DNA from: Streptococcus sp. Marseille-P6264
GTDB taxonomy: Bacteria > Bacillota > Bacilli > Lactobacillales > Streptococcaceae
Length of the DNA stretch: 64,000 nucleotides
Assembly (NCBI RefSeq): GCF_902460355.1
Contig: NZ_CABPTO010000001.1
Span: forward strand, 620,001 to 684,000
Reading direction: 5' to 3'
Under the pieces are notes generated by a model. It was not told the DNA's origin. It did not search any database and was given only the letters and a program-made list of their open reading frames with translations. Below are positions 27,941 through 36,624 of this stretch, piece by piece; the first letter of the stretch is position 1; each line of letters starts with the position of its first letter. Made by a program: the position numbers and the translations under genes.

Positions 27941-27954
27941 TGATAACGCTTTCT
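27941..27954 (-). promoter_or_regulatory. cre-like site upstream of the C39-like lipoprotein gene
   Basis: Minus strand AGAAAGCGTTATCA matches the CcpA site TGWAARCGYTWWCA at all but the first base, 25-38 nt before the start codon and next to a TATAAA box. Suggests carbon control; single-site evidence only. Confidence 0.45.
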
Positions 27955-28060
27955 TTTTTGGAAATCAAGTTGGCCAAGGGGAAACTAAAGAGTAATAATT
28001 TTTGCTTCCTAGCTCCATACGACTACTCATCAGATACTGCAGGAAATGTCTACTTCGAAT

Positions 28061-28094
28061 AAAAACGAGGCTAGGACTCTTTTGTCCCAGCCTC
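28061..28094 (-). terminator. Terminator of the hprK-lgt-DUF948-YtxH operon
   Basis: Minus strand GAGGCTGGGACAAAAGAGTCCTAGCCTC (arms GAGGCTGGGA / TCCTAGCCTC) followed by GTTTTTAT. Same arms as the third hairpin of the 13905-14080 repeat. Confidence 0.85.
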
Positions 28095-28116
28095 AACTTG
28101 TATATCCAGTTTGAAC

Positions 28117-28548
28117 TTACTTATCTTCTAAATCAATGATGATTTCTTCTGAAGGAGCTTGTTCTCCTTCTTCCACCACGATATCAGAAATTTCTTCTTC
28201 AAGAATTTCCTCTTCTTTTTCAAACTTTTCTTTGATTTCTTGAAATTTATCCTGCGAATAGTCTACTACTGACTTGGTCGTATCCTTGACAGACTCCAAT
28301 ACCGTTTCTGCTGTAATTTCGCCATTTTCAACCTTTTCCTTGGTTTGGTTGATGGCCTTGACAGCCTGATCTGAAAAATCCTTTACTGATTGGACAACTG
28401 CTTCGTGAGTCTTATCTGGATCTTCACGATAGTCGACAACAAAGTCTTGAACTTTTTCAGTAATTTCTTTACCTTTTTTGCTAGTTAGAAAGTACGCTGC
28501 AGCTGCACCAGACACAGCACCTAATAAAAGTGATGAAATTTTTCCCAT
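28117..28548 (-). CDS. YtxH domain-containing protein
   Basis: A 143-residue protein. Seen: Gly/Ala-rich N-terminal membrane segment SSLLLGAVSGAAAAYFLTSKKGKE (YtxH hallmark in residues 4-27), then a helical, highly charged region and an acidic Glu-rich tail. General-stress type small membrane proteins carry this domain; function unknown. It follows DUF948 by 15 nt in an operon with lgt and hprK, an order found widely in streptococci. Confidence 0.88.
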   Translation of the reverse strand: MGKISSLLLGAVSGAAAAYFLTSKKGKEITEKVQDFVVDYREDPDKTHEAVVQSVKDFSDQAVKAINQTKEKVENGEITAETVLESVKDTTKSVVDYSQDKFQEIKEKFEKEEEILEEEISDIVVEEGEQAPSEEIIIDLEDK

Positions 28549-28563
28549 AATAAACCTACTTTC

Positions 28564-28959
28564 TTATTTTTTAAATAATTTGCCAACAAAACGAAGGGCC
28601 GTTAGACCTGCTGTTGTTTTGGCTGTCGTGCTTCCTGCTGCGACTGCCTTTTTTCCTAAAACACGCGCCTGATCATTTAAATCAGAGACTGATTCGGATA
28701 GGTCTGCCACCGCATTGAAAAGCGGATCAATCGTTGCTACTTTGTGGTTGATATCATCTGTCAACACATTGACTTTGGCAATCAAATCATTGGTTTGATG
28801 CAGGGTGACATTGACATCAGAAGTCAAAACTTTGATCGTATTTTCTGTCTCATCCAGCATTTTAGCAGCCTTATCACCGAGAGTTTTGACGGTGATGGTC
28901 ATATAGATTAGAAAAACAATCAAAGCGACAGCAACTAAAGTATAAGCAATTTCAAGCAT
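28564..28959 (-). CDS. DUF948 domain-containing protein
   Basis: A 131-residue protein with one N-terminal membrane segment (about 3-25) and a heptad-rich helical region (VTLHQTNDLIAKVNVLTDDINHKV is the family core, residues about 50-73). DUF948 and YtxH proteins are usually encoded together and may interact; the role is unknown. Lies between lgt and the YtxH gene. Confidence 0.88.
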   Translation of the reverse strand: MLEIAYTLVAVALIVFLIYMTITVKTLGDKAAKMLDETENTIKVLTSDVNVTLHQTNDLIAKVNVLTDDINHKVATIDPLFNAVADLSESVSDLNDQARVLGKKAVAAGSTTAKTTAGLTALRFVGKLFKK

Positions 28960-28971
28960 AGTATTCTCCTC

Positions 28972-29751
28972 TCACTCTTGATAATAGGGGGCTTGTTTTT
29001 TTCTTTGGTAAATCATAATGCCGATGCCTAGTAAAATCAGGGCTGCAGACAGCCACTGAGATACACGAACACCCAAGAACATGAGACTGTCGGTCCGCAT
29101 ACCCTCAATAATCATCCGGCCAAAGCCGTACCAAATCAGGTAAAAGGCTACCAATTCTCCCTGACGGAAGAATTTAGGCCGGCGTCGTGAAATCAGCAGT
29201 AGGGCAAAGCCAAGTAAATTCCAAAGGGATTCGTATAAGAAGGTTGGCTGGCGATAAGCGCCATCTATGTACATATTGTTGCGGATGAATGACGGCAGAT
29301 AATTAAGATTTTTGACCACTGCTCCATAGGCTTCTTGGTTAAAGAAATTACCCCAACGACCGATACTCTGGGCAATCAAGACGCTAGGCGCTGCAATATC
29401 CAAGAAATCAACAGGATTGATCAATCTTCTCTGTGAAAAGAAATAAAGGACAAGGGCACCAGTGATCAAACCACCGTAAATAGCTAAACCACCATTCCAA
29501 ATCTGAAAAATCTCAATCAGAGAATGCTTGCCATAATAAGACCATTCAAAAATCACATAGTAGAGTCGCGCTCCAAGGATAGCCAAGGGAAAGGCAATCA
29601 AAATGAAATCAAGAATATCATCGGGAATCATCTTTTTGCGTGGCGCTTCCTTCATGGCCAAGTAAACGGCTAAAATCAAGCCGCTGACAATGCAAATCGC
29701 ATACCAACGAATACTAAAGGGACCGACTGTAAAAGCTACTGGATCAAGCAT
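28972..29751 (-). CDS. lgt: Prolipoprotein diacylglyceryl transferase
   Basis: A 259-residue membrane enzyme that adds diacylglycerol to the lipobox cysteine of prolipoproteins, acting on LivJ, the C39-like and VanY-type lipoproteins encoded in this window among others. Seen: seven membrane segments and the Lgt signature [13 protein letters not shown] near residues 130-142, plus [10 protein letters not shown]. It overlaps hprK by 8 nt. Confidence 0.97.
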   Translation of the reverse strand: MLDPVAFTVGPFSIRWYAICIVSGLILAVYLAMKEAPRKKMIPDDILDFILIAFPLAILGARLYYVIFEWSYYGKHSLIEIFQIWNGGLAIYGGLITGALVLYFFSQRRLINPVDFLDIAAPSVLIAQSIGRWGNFFNQEAYGAVVKNLNYLPSFIRNNMYIDGAYRQPTFLYESLWNLLGFALLLISRRRPKFFRQGELVAFYLIWYGFGRMIIEGMRTDSLMFLGVRVSQWLSAALILLGIGIMIYQRKKQAPYYQE

Positions 29752-30679
29752 CTTTCACCTCATTCTGGCTAATCAAATTAGTCAGTCGTTCTTCAAAAAT
29801 CTTGGTGGCATCAAAGCCCATTTCCTTAGCTCGATAGTTCATGGCTGCAGCCTCAATCACCACAGAGATGTTGCGTCCTGTCTTAACGGGGATGCGAATA
29901 CGAGGAATTCTGACACCAGAAACTTCCAATTCTTCTGCATTATTACCCAGACGGTCAAAGGTCTTATTGGTATCATAATTTTCCAGATAGACGGCAATCT
30001 GTACCTGTGAAGAATCCTTAACTGCACTAGCTCCGTAAAGACTCATCACATCGATAATGCCGACACCACGAATTTCTAAGAGATGGCGAAGAATCTCAGC
30101 AGGCTCTCCCCAAAGGGTCATTTCATCCTTGGCAAAGATATCGACACGGTCATCCGCCACTAAACGATGGCCACGCTTGACTAACTCAAGGCCAGTTTCA
30201 CTTTTACCAATACCGCTGTCCCCTTGAATCAGCACTCCCATTCCGTAGATGTCCATCAATACGCCATGAACACTGGTTCTGACTGCCAAACGTGAATCAA
30301 GGAAACTAGAAATTTCCCCTGATAGACGGCTGGTTGATGTGCGGTTGGTGAGAATCGCGATTTGCTTTTCTTCAGCTGCTCGCCGCATTTCTTCAGGAAT
30401 CTCCAAATTGCGCGCCACAATGACAACTGGCGTTTCTGGTTGAAACATTTTCAGAAGGACTTGATGACGGTTGTGGGACGTCATCTTCATCAGATAAGAC
30501 CACTCCTTCATCCCAATCAGCTGAATCCGTTCTGGTGTGTAGTAGTCAAAATAGCCGGTCATTTCAAGGCCCGGCCGCGAAATATCCGATGTCGAAATCT
30601 CCTTTTCTAAGAGGTCATCACTGCCGTAAACGATGTGTAAACGGACTTTTTCAATCAAATCTTTGACCTTTACAGACAT
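29744..30679 (-). CDS. hprK: HPr kinase/phosphorylase
   Basis: A 311-residue bifunctional enzyme that phosphorylates or dephosphorylates Ser46 of HPr, setting CcpA-dependent carbon catabolite control. Seen: P-loop GDSGIGKS at 153-160, the catalytic [10 protein letters not shown] region and the signature [15 protein letters not shown]. First gene of hprK-lgt-DUF948-YtxH; TATAATAG lies about 30 nt upstream of the start. Confidence 0.97.
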   Translation of the reverse strand: MSVKVKDLIEKVRLHIVYGSDDLLEKEISTSDISRPGLEMTGYFDYYTPERIQLIGMKEWSYLMKMTSHNRHQVLLKMFQPETPVVIVARNLEIPEEMRRAAEEKQIAILTNRTSTSRLSGEISSFLDSRLAVRTSVHGVLMDIYGMGVLIQGDSGIGKSETGLELVKRGHRLVADDRVDIFAKDEMTLWGEPAEILRHLLEIRGVGIIDVMSLYGASAVKDSSQVQIAVYLENYDTNKTFDRLGNNAEELEVSGVRIPRIRIPVKTGRNISVVIEAAAMNYRAKEMGFDATKIFEERLTNLISQNEVKDA

Positions 30680-30802
30680 TCCCTGCTCCCTTCAAATTTA
30701 TCTTTCTCTATTATAGCAAATTTTTACCCTAAAAGAGTTTTTAAGATTGGAAATTAAGCAGGATTTTTCCCTAGATGCTTGTGAAAACATCTTCCAACCA
30801 GC

Positions 30803-30828
30803 AAAAAGGCCAGTCAAAACAACTAGCC
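30803..30828 (-). terminator. Terminator overlapping the end of the Nudix gene
   Basis: Minus strand GGCTAGT-(7)-ACTGGCC then five T; the 5' arm overlaps the last Nudix codons and stop. Confidence 0.7.
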
Positions 30829-31314
30829 AATCCATCTTTGGAGAATTCTTTTCTGATTTTGAAAACAAGGATGGCTCTCGATAAAGGCTGGTATTTCTCT
30901 TAGAGTCAGCCAGATATGAGCATCAGTTTCGCCTACCTGATAGCAAACCTGGCTCTTGTCCCCAGACACCACCGCTTCATAGAAATCAAAGTGGCACTGG
31001 TCTTCGACAGAGCACACCTGCTCCAACAGTCTGATACTGTCGGGAACTAGGCCTGTTTCTTCTTCCAATTCACGCAGGGCGGCTGTCTGACTATCCTCTC
31101 CTGCTAATACACTACCTCCCGCTCCAAACTCATAGTAGCCAGGATAGAGATTTTTATGAGCTGATCGTCGCATACAGAGAAAATCACCATCCTGATGGCG
31201 AACCAAGACATTGACACAAAGATGAAACTGCCCTTCAGGAATCTTTTCTCCTCGAACTAGGAGATGCGGGAGCAGATTTCGATTCAAGTCATAGGCATTC
31301 CAAACTTCTGTCAT
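30823..31314 (-). CDS. Nudix hydrolase
   Basis: A protein of about 163 residues. Seen: Nudix box GGSVLAGEDSQTAALRELEEETGL (GX5EX7REUXEEXGU satisfied; only partly quoted), preceded by CVNVLVRHQDGDFLCMRR. Family members hydrolyse nucleoside diphosphates linked to other groups; the start region resembles IPP isomerase/YfcD-type Nudix proteins. MTEVWNAYD is taken as start because AAGGAGGAAGT precedes it; an upstream ATG would add nine residues. Confidence 0.86.
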   Translation of the reverse strand: MTEVWNAYDLNRNLLPHLLVRGEKIPEGQFHLCVNVLVRHQDGDFLCMRRSAHKNLYPGYYEFGAGGSVLAGEDSQTAALRELEEETGLVPDSIRLLEQVCSVEDQCHFDFYEAVVSGDKSQVCYQVGETDAHIWLTLREIPAFIESHPCFQNQKRILQRWIG

Positions 31315-31423
31315 ACTTCCTCCTTGGATGAAGTCATTCATCTTTCAGTAGCAGCTTCCAGATTCAGTCAGCTGCGCTTCCCTAGATTCTTTCTTTTTTC
31401 AATTCCTTTATATTGGGATCGAA

Positions 31424-31449
31424 CAAAAATTCGGGAACACTACCCGAAT
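31424..31449 (-). terminator. Terminator after pspC
   Basis: Minus strand ATTCGGG-(7)-CCCGAAT followed by five T, just after the PspC gene. Confidence 0.85.
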
Positions 31450-31462
31450 CTCTCTTTCATAA

Positions 31463-31735
31463 TTACCAAAACCAGCCGTCATTGTCATTGATTGGCTCGG
31501 CATCTTTCATTTTACGAGGTCCCGTTCCATACATTTCCGCTTCCACATCTTCCTTGTAAGGCATCACGACAGCCAGCAAAATATAAATCAAAATACCTAA
31601 GCCAAAATTGGAAACTGTAAAGATGATGAATAAAAAGCGTAACAAACCAAGATCAAAGTTGAATTTATCGGCCAGTCCAGACAAAACCCCTGAAATCACT
31701 CGGTTTCTTCTTAATTTATAAAATTTAGTTTTCAT
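31463..31735 (-). CDS. PspC domain protein
   Basis: A protein of about 90 residues. Seen: PspC domain KLRRNRVISGVLSGLADKF and the membrane segment LRFLFIIFTVSNFGLGILIYILLAVVMP (family pattern, residues about 33-60), then an acidic cytoplasmic tail ending DNDGWFW. PspC proteins sense membrane stress in other bacteria. MKTKFYKL is chosen as start (TTGAGGTCATCATC upstream); longer in-frame starts are less likely. A second, frameshifted PspC gene exists at 58960. Confidence 0.85.
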   Translation of the reverse strand: MKTKFYKLRRNRVISGVLSGLADKFNFDLGLLRFLFIIFTVSNFGLGILIYILLAVVMPYKEDVEAEMYGTGPRKMKDAEPINDNDGWFW

Positions 31736-31787
31736 GATGATGACCTCAACTCTCATTCTTTCCTTCATTTTATCATAGCGGGAGAAC

Positions 31788-31812
31788 AAAAAAATCAGCC
31801 CCAAGGCTGATT
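31788..31812 (-). terminator. Terminator after the tex-sprT pair
   Basis: Minus strand AATCAGCC-TTGG-GGCTGATT then five or more T. Confidence 0.9.
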
Positions 31813-31837
31813 CTATCTTTATCCGTTTTTCATTCGC

Positions 31838-32287
31838 TCAGTCTTTGTTAGGCTCATCTTTTAGGAATGCCAGTTGGCCTCTACAGCGTCCGCAACGGTA
31901 TTTTTGAAGATTGACCCTGCGTCTACGACAGATAAGTGCTCCGCAACTCAGGCATTCATAGATGAGAAAGGCTTGCGAGTTGGTCAATGAAGGAGCGTAG
32001 CGCAGGCCATCCACCTGCTTGAGCAATTCTTTAAAGTCTCTATCCCCATGGCGGTAACCCTTGCCCTGATAATAAAGATGATAGTGGACCAACTCATGGC
32101 GGACAATTTTTCGGAAGATCTCCAGCCCAAAAGTCTCATAGATTTTTGGGTTAAAATCCAGATGGCCGTCTTTAGGAAAGAAGCGTCCTCCTGTAGTACG
32201 GAGACGCTTATTCCAAAAAGCTTGGTGGCTAAATTCCCAGCCAAAATCTTCCAGCGAAACTTGCTTAACGTAGTTAGTTAGATTCAT
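31838..32287 (-). CDS. SprT-like family protein
   Basis: A 149-residue predicted zinc metalloprotease-like protein. Seen: active-site pattern [16 protein letters not shown] (HExxH, about residues 64-68, with a third His in [10 protein letters not shown]), and a C-terminal zinc ribbon [15 protein letters not shown]...YRCGRCRG with four Cys. SprT family members are DNA-protein crosslink proteases in eukaryotes; the bacterial role is unclear. It overlaps tex by 14 nt and is probably translated from the tex transcript. Confidence 0.9.
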   Translation of the reverse strand: MNLTNYVKQVSLEDFGWEFSHQAFWNKRLRTTGGRFFPKDGHLDFNPKIYETFGLEIFRKIVRHELVHYHLYYQGKGYRHGDRDFKELLKQVDGLRYAPSLTNSQAFLIYECLSCGALICRRRRVNLQKYRCGRCRGQLAFLKDEPNKD

Positions 32288-34406
32288 TTGGTGCTATCAG
32301 AGAGAGGTTGATCTTCTCCCGCTCCACATCCAGTTTATCCACCCAGACAGTGACTAAATCGCCAACCGACAAGACTTGACTAGGGTGTTTAATGAAATTT
32401 TTGCTGATTTTAGAAATATGGACAAGGCCATCTTCGTGGATACCGATATCCACAAAGGCTCCGAAATCAACGACATTGCGGACAACACCCTCCAGTTTTT
32501 GACCGATGCGCAAATCCTTAATATCCAAGACATCCTGCCGCAGAACTGGCGCGTCAAAGGAATCACGCAAATCTCGACCAGGCTTGAGCAGATCGGCAAT
32601 AATATCTTTGAGGGTTTCTTCTCCCAAACCTAGTTCTGCAGACAAACTAGCAGTCTGCACTGCTTTTAATTTGGCTTGGGCTGCTTCATCCAAACTACTG
32701 ATTTCCAGGCGCTTAAAGAGCTCCTCCACCGCCTTATAAGACTCTGGGTGAACGCCTGTATTGTCTAGCAAGTTATCACTTTCGGGAATACGCAGGAAGC
32801 CAGCTGCCTGTTCAAAAGCCTTTGCGCCTAGACGCGGCACTTTCTTGATAGCCTCGCGAGACCGAATCAAGCCTTCCGTTTCTCGGTACTTGACAATATT
32901 TTCTGAGATAGTTTTATTAAGACCAGCTACATGGGCCAGCAGAGCAGGACTGGCGGTGTTAATATTGACCCCGACTTGGTTAACCACAGTATCAACGACA
33001 AAGTCCAAACTTTCAGACAGCTTTTTCTGGCTGACATCATGCTGGTACTGACCAACTCCGATGGACTTAGGATCAATCTTAACCAGCTCTGCCAAAGGAT
33101 CCTGCAGACGGCGGGCAATGGAAATAGCTGAACGCTTTTCAACAGTCAAATCTGGAAACTCATGACGAGCCAGTTCACTAGCAGAGTATACAGATGCTCC
33201 GCTTTCATTGACGATAACATAGCTGACATTTGGATGGGATTTCAAAACTTCAGCTACAAAGGCTTCGCTTTCTCGGCTAGCCGTTCCATTTCCAATGGCA
33301 ATGATTTCCACGCCAAACTGCTCAATCAGCTCTGACAGTTCCTTCTTAGAAGCTTCAATCTGAGCTGGCTTTGCTGGTGGAACGGGATAGATGACATGAG
33401 TCGTCAGCATTTTTCCCGTCGCATCAACAACAGCTAGCTTGGCTCCTGTCCGAAAGGCTGGGTCAAAGCCCAGTACTACACGACCTTTGAGAGGGGCAAT
33501 CAGGAGGAGATTTCGGAGATTTTCTGAGAAGAGCTGAATTGCTCCATCCTCAGCGGCCTCAGTCAACTCAGTCCGAATACGGCGCTCCATAGCTGGAATG
33601 ATTTTCTTTTTGACTGCTTGCTGGACAGCTTCAATAATATAGGCGTTTTTCACCTTGAAACGTACTTCAAAGAAGCGCAGGATCTTCTCAAGATTGTGCT
33701 CAAAACCGACCTTGAGGACTCCCATTTTCTCACCACGGTTAAGAGCCAGTGTACGATAGCCTTGCATGGTCGCTACTTTTTCAGAAAAATCATAATAAAT
33801 CTGGAAGACCTGCTTTTCATCCAAATCACCATCTTTGAGACTAGATACGATAGAAGAATTGGTCTGAATCTCATGGTAGGTCCAAGCCCGCAGCTTGGTA
33901 TCTTCAGAAATCGCCTCAGTCAGAATATCCACTGCTCCAGCTAGAGCAGCTTCTGCTGTCGGAAAGGCTTCACTAGTCAGTTTCTCAGCTTCTTCCTGCA
34001 GATTAGCCGCATCCTGTAAGATTAGGCGGGCCAAAGGAAAGAGACCTGCTTCACGCGCAATAGTAGCCTTGGTACGACGCTTCTCTTTGTAGGGCAGATA
34101 AAGTTCTTCCACATCAGCCAGCTTTTCAGCAGCCTCAATATCAGAGCGCAGTGCATCCGTTAGTTTTCCCTGCTCCTCAATCTTGGCCAAAACTGTCACT
34201 TTACGCTCTGCCAAAGCAGTCATGCTCTTATCTAAGTCAATTATTGCCTTAATCTCGACCTCATCCAGATTTCCTGTCATTTCTTTACGGTAACGAGCAA
34301 TGAAAGGAATGGTATTTCCTTCAGCAGTCAATTCTAAGACCTGTGATACTTGGCTTTCTTTAAGGCCCAATTTCTGGGCAATTTTTTCAATATTTATATT
34401 TTCCAT
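32274..34406 (-). CDS. tex: Tex family RNA-binding transcription accessory protein
   Basis: A 710-residue cytoplasmic protein. Seen: N-terminal Tex domain, [17 protein letters not shown] near residue 35, YqgF/RNase H-like core [19 protein letters not shown] around 325, helix-hairpin-helix pair [19 protein letters not shown] and [24 protein letters not shown], and C-terminal S1 domain [22 protein letters not shown]. Tex binds nucleic acids and affects transcription and toxin genes in other bacteria. No Shine-Dalgarno is seen: TATAAT (34421-34416) lies only 9 nt before the ATG, so the 5' UTR would be 2-3 nt. Confidence 0.95.
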   Translation of the reverse strand: MENINIEKIAQKLGLKESQVSQVLELTAEGNTIPFIARYRKEMTGNLDEVEIKAIIDLDKSMTALAERKVTVLAKIEEQGKLTDALRSDIEAAEKLADVEELYLPYKEKRRTKATIAREAGLFPLARLILQDAANLQEEAEKLTSEAFPTAEAALAGAVDILTEAISEDTKLRAWTYHEIQTNSSIVSSLKDGDLDEKQVFQIYYDFSEKVATMQGYRTLALNRGEKMGVLKVGFEHNLEKILRFFEVRFKVKNAYIIEAVQQAVKKKIIPAMERRIRTELTEAAEDGAIQLFSENLRNLLLIAPLKGRVVLGFDPAFRTGAKLAVVDATGKMLTTHVIYPVPPAKPAQIEASKKELSELIEQFGVEIIAIGNGTASRESEAFVAEVLKSHPNVSYVIVNESGASVYSASELARHEFPDLTVEKRSAISIARRLQDPLAELVKIDPKSIGVGQYQHDVSQKKLSESLDFVVDTVVNQVGVNINTASPALLAHVAGLNKTISENIVKYRETEGLIRSREAIKKVPRLGAKAFEQAAGFLRIPESDNLLDNTGVHPESYKAVEELFKRLEISSLDEAAQAKLKAVQTASLSAELGLGEETLKDIIADLLKPGRDLRDSFDAPVLRQDVLDIKDLRIGQKLEGVVRNVVDFGAFVDIGIHEDGLVHISKISKNFIKHPSQVLSVGDLVTVWVDKLDVEREKINLSLIAPNESN

Positions 34407-34577
34407 AACGATTCTATTATATCATAATATGAAGCTGAACAATCTATAAAGACTAGTTTAATCCATCTTTTTATTACTAGGATAAATCTAGTGTCTCAGC
34501 TCCATCATGTCTGAAAATATCATTTTTTTTCTTTTGGTAGTATAATAGAATTATTATTTTAGAAATGAGGTGCTTTT

Positions 34578-34715
34578 ATGGCTGTTAAATTTACTAAAAC
34601 AGACGATTTAGACAAGATGTTCGAGGAGTTTGCCACTCTGCCCAAGCTGGAAAAAGTAGAATTTCCAGATGACAAAAAGAAAAAAGAAGCTGAAGACAAG
34701 GCTAAAAAAGCATGA
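34578..34715 (+). CDS. Small charged protein (45 residues) opening the permease operon
   Basis: MAVKFTKTDDLDKMFEEFA opens a 45-residue protein that ends in a Lys-rich helix (DDKKKKEAEDKAKKA). No membrane segment, no Cys/His cluster. GAGGTGCTTTT precedes the ATG and TATAAT about 30 nt upstream makes a promoter. Its stop overlaps the start of the permease gene (ATGA), so translation is coupled. I do not recognise a characterised family; its place suggests a cytoplasmic partner or assembly factor of the permease (inference). Confidence 0.75.
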   Translation: MAVKFTKTDDLDKMFEEFATLPKLEKVEFPDDKKKKEAEDKAKKA

Positions 34716-35617
34716 GCCTCTTTTCAAATCTTCCTTCCAGCGTTTTACAGGCTGGAGCTATTTTTCTCTCCATTATCATCGAGGCCCTGCCTTTTGTCTT
34801 AATCGGAAGTATCATTTCTGGCTTTATCGAGGTGTATGTCACGCCGGACAAAGTTTATCGTTTCCTGCCCAAGAACAAATGGGCTCGGATTTTCTTTGGA
34901 AGCTTGGTCGGTATAGTCTTTCCTTCCTGCGAGTGCGGTATTGTTCCCATAATTAACCGCTTCTTAGAAAAGAAAGTGCCCAGCTACACTGCTGTGCCTT
35001 TTCTGGTAACGGCTCCAGTCATCAACCCCATCGTGCTCTTTGCGACTTACTCAGCCTTTGGAAATTCCTTTCGGATGGCTCTGCTTCGTGCTTTAGGTTC
35101 TATGGTCGTGGCTATTCTTTTAGGGATTTTTCTGGGCTTCTTTGCAGATAGCAATATCCAAAAAGAAAATCGCAAGGCTGTTCATGAGCATGACTTTTCA
35201 CATCTCAGCAAAGGACAAAAGGTTTTTCAGATCTTTGTGCAGGCTATTGACGAATTTTTCGATACAGGCCGCTATCTGGTCTTTGGCTGTCTCTTCGCCA
35301 GCATAGTACAAGTCTATGTGCCAACCAGAATCCTGACCTCAATTAGCTCAACACCAGCTATTGCTATTCTCCTGCTCATGCTGCTGTCCTTCCTGCTCTC
35401 ACTTTGCAGCGAAGCTGATGCTTTCATCGGGAGCTCCTTGATTGCTAGCTTCGGCTTATCGCCAGTCTTAGCTTTCTTGGTCATTGGGCCTATGCTAGAT
35501 GTCAAGAATCTGCTGATGATGAAAAACTACTTTAAGACACGCTTTATCTGGCAATTTATCAGCCTGGTTACCGTCGTCGTCTTTCTTTACTCTTGGCTTG
35601 TGGGGGTGGTGCTATGA
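34712..35617 (+). CDS. UPF0718/DUF318 family permease
   Basis: A 301-residue membrane protein with about eight hydrophobic helices. Seen: the family hallmark VFPSCECGIVPIINRFLEKKVP (Cys-Glu-Cys near residues 71-73) and the partner half SLCSEADAFIGSSL near 231-244. This is the ArsP_1/YraQ/YcgR permease superfamily; some members export organoarsenicals, others are of unknown substrate. It is translationally coupled at both ends. The next gene (TIGR03943) is the usual partner of this subgroup. Confidence 0.88.
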   Translation: MSLFSNLPSSVLQAGAIFLSIIIEALPFVLIGSIISGFIEVYVTPDKVYRFLPKNKWARIFFGSLVGIVFPSCECGIVPIINRFLEKKVPSYTAVPFLVTAPVINPIVLFATYSAFGNSFRMALLRALGSMVVAILLGIFLGFFADSNIQKENRKAVHEHDFSHLSKGQKVFQIFVQAIDEFFDTGRYLVFGCLFASIVQVYVPTRILTSISSTPAIAILLLMLLSFLLSLCSEADAFIGSSLIASFGLSPVLAFLVIGPMLDVKNLLMMKNYFKTRFIWQFISLVTVVVFLYSWLVGVVL

Positions 35618-36429
35618 TTCGATTTCTAATCTTAGTCGGCTACTTTGAGATCACCATGTATCTGCAGCTGACGGGCAAGCTTAATCAATATATCAATCTC
35701 CACTATTCCTATTTGGCCTACTTGTCTATGATTCTGTCTTTTGTCTTGGCAGTTGTACAGCTTATCATCTGGATGAAAAAGATGGAGGTCCACAGTCATT
35801 TAAGCACTCGCTGGGCCAAGTTAGGCAGCGTGCTGCTCCTTGTCATTCCGCTCTTTGTGGGAATTTTCTTTCCAACTGTCACCTTGGATTCGACGACAGT
35901 TTCGGCTAAAGGATTTCATTTCCCGCTGGCTGAGGGAACTTCTGCAGCCGTCCAGCAAGACGAAGGCACAACCAGCCAATACCTGAAGCCAGACACCAGC
36001 ACCTACTTTACCAAAGGGGCTTACGAAAAAGAAATGCGGGCAGCTGCCAAGAAATATGTCAAGCAAGATACCATTCAGGTCACAACTGAGAACTACATGG
36101 AGGTCATGGAGGTCATCTATGATTATCCCGACGAGTTTGTAGGCAAGACGCTGGAGTTCACCGGATTTGTCTACAATGACCCCAGCGACCAGAAGAATCA
36201 ATTTCTCTTTCGCTTCGGTATCATCCACTGTATCGCCGACTCAGGTGTCTATGGTCTCTTGACGACCGGAAATACCCAGCATTTCGAAAATAATACCTGG
36301 ATTCATGCCAAGGGAAAAATTACCATGCACTACCATAAAAGTCTGGGACAAAGCCTTCCAACTCTAAAAGTCGAAAGTTTTGATAAGGTAGAAAAACCGG
36401 ACAACCCTTACGTCTATCGAGTCTTTTAA
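35614..36429 (+). CDS. TIGR03943 (YcgQ-like) membrane protein, permease partner
   Basis: A protein of about 271 residues. Seen: three membrane segments in the first 95 residues, then an extracytoplasmic domain with the conserved block EVIYDYPDEFVGKTLEFTGFVYNDPS (quoted in part: YPDEFVGKTLEF, about residues 168-179) and IIHCIADSGVYGLL with a Cys. The start MIRFLILVG overlaps the permease stop as ATGA. YcgQ-type proteins always accompany the permease; the pair is thought to move a metal or small ligand, unproven. Confidence 0.87.
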   Translation: MIRFLILVGYFEITMYLQLTGKLNQYINLHYSYLAYLSMILSFVLAVVQLIIWMKKMEVHSHLSTRWAKLGSVLLLVIPLFVGIFFPTVTLDSTTVSAKGFHFPLAEGTSAAVQQDEGTTSQYLKPDTSTYFTKGAYEKEMRAAAKKYVKQDTIQVTTENYMEVMEVIYDYPDEFVGKTLEFTGFVYNDPSDQKNQFLFRFGIIHCIADSGVYGLLTTGNTQHFENNTWIHAKGKITMHYHKSLGQSLPTLKVESFDKVEKPDNPYVYRVF

Positions 36430-36433
36430 AATC

Positions 36434-36472
36434 AAACACCTATGAAAATCCATTTTCATGGGTGTTTCTTTT
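36434..36472 (+). terminator. Terminator of the permease operon
   Basis: AAACACC-T-ATGAAAAT-CC-ATTTTCAT-G-GGTGTTT followed by CTTTT. Confidence 0.85.
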
Positions 36473-36624
36473 ATAAGCAAGCCCTGCAATTCATTCTTTC
36501 CTCTTTACTAAGTTAGTCTGCTCGACTTTTATAAATTTGATTAAAGTTGCTATGTAACTTTTTTCTCTCCTCTCTTGAAAAATCGTGCTACAATAATACT
36601 ATCTCATTTGAAAAGGAGTTTTTT

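Noticed and set aside
34440..34470. AdcR-type zinc operator upstream of the permease operon
   Set aside because: Only a half match (GACTAGTTTAA) to TTAACNNGTTAA; no second half.
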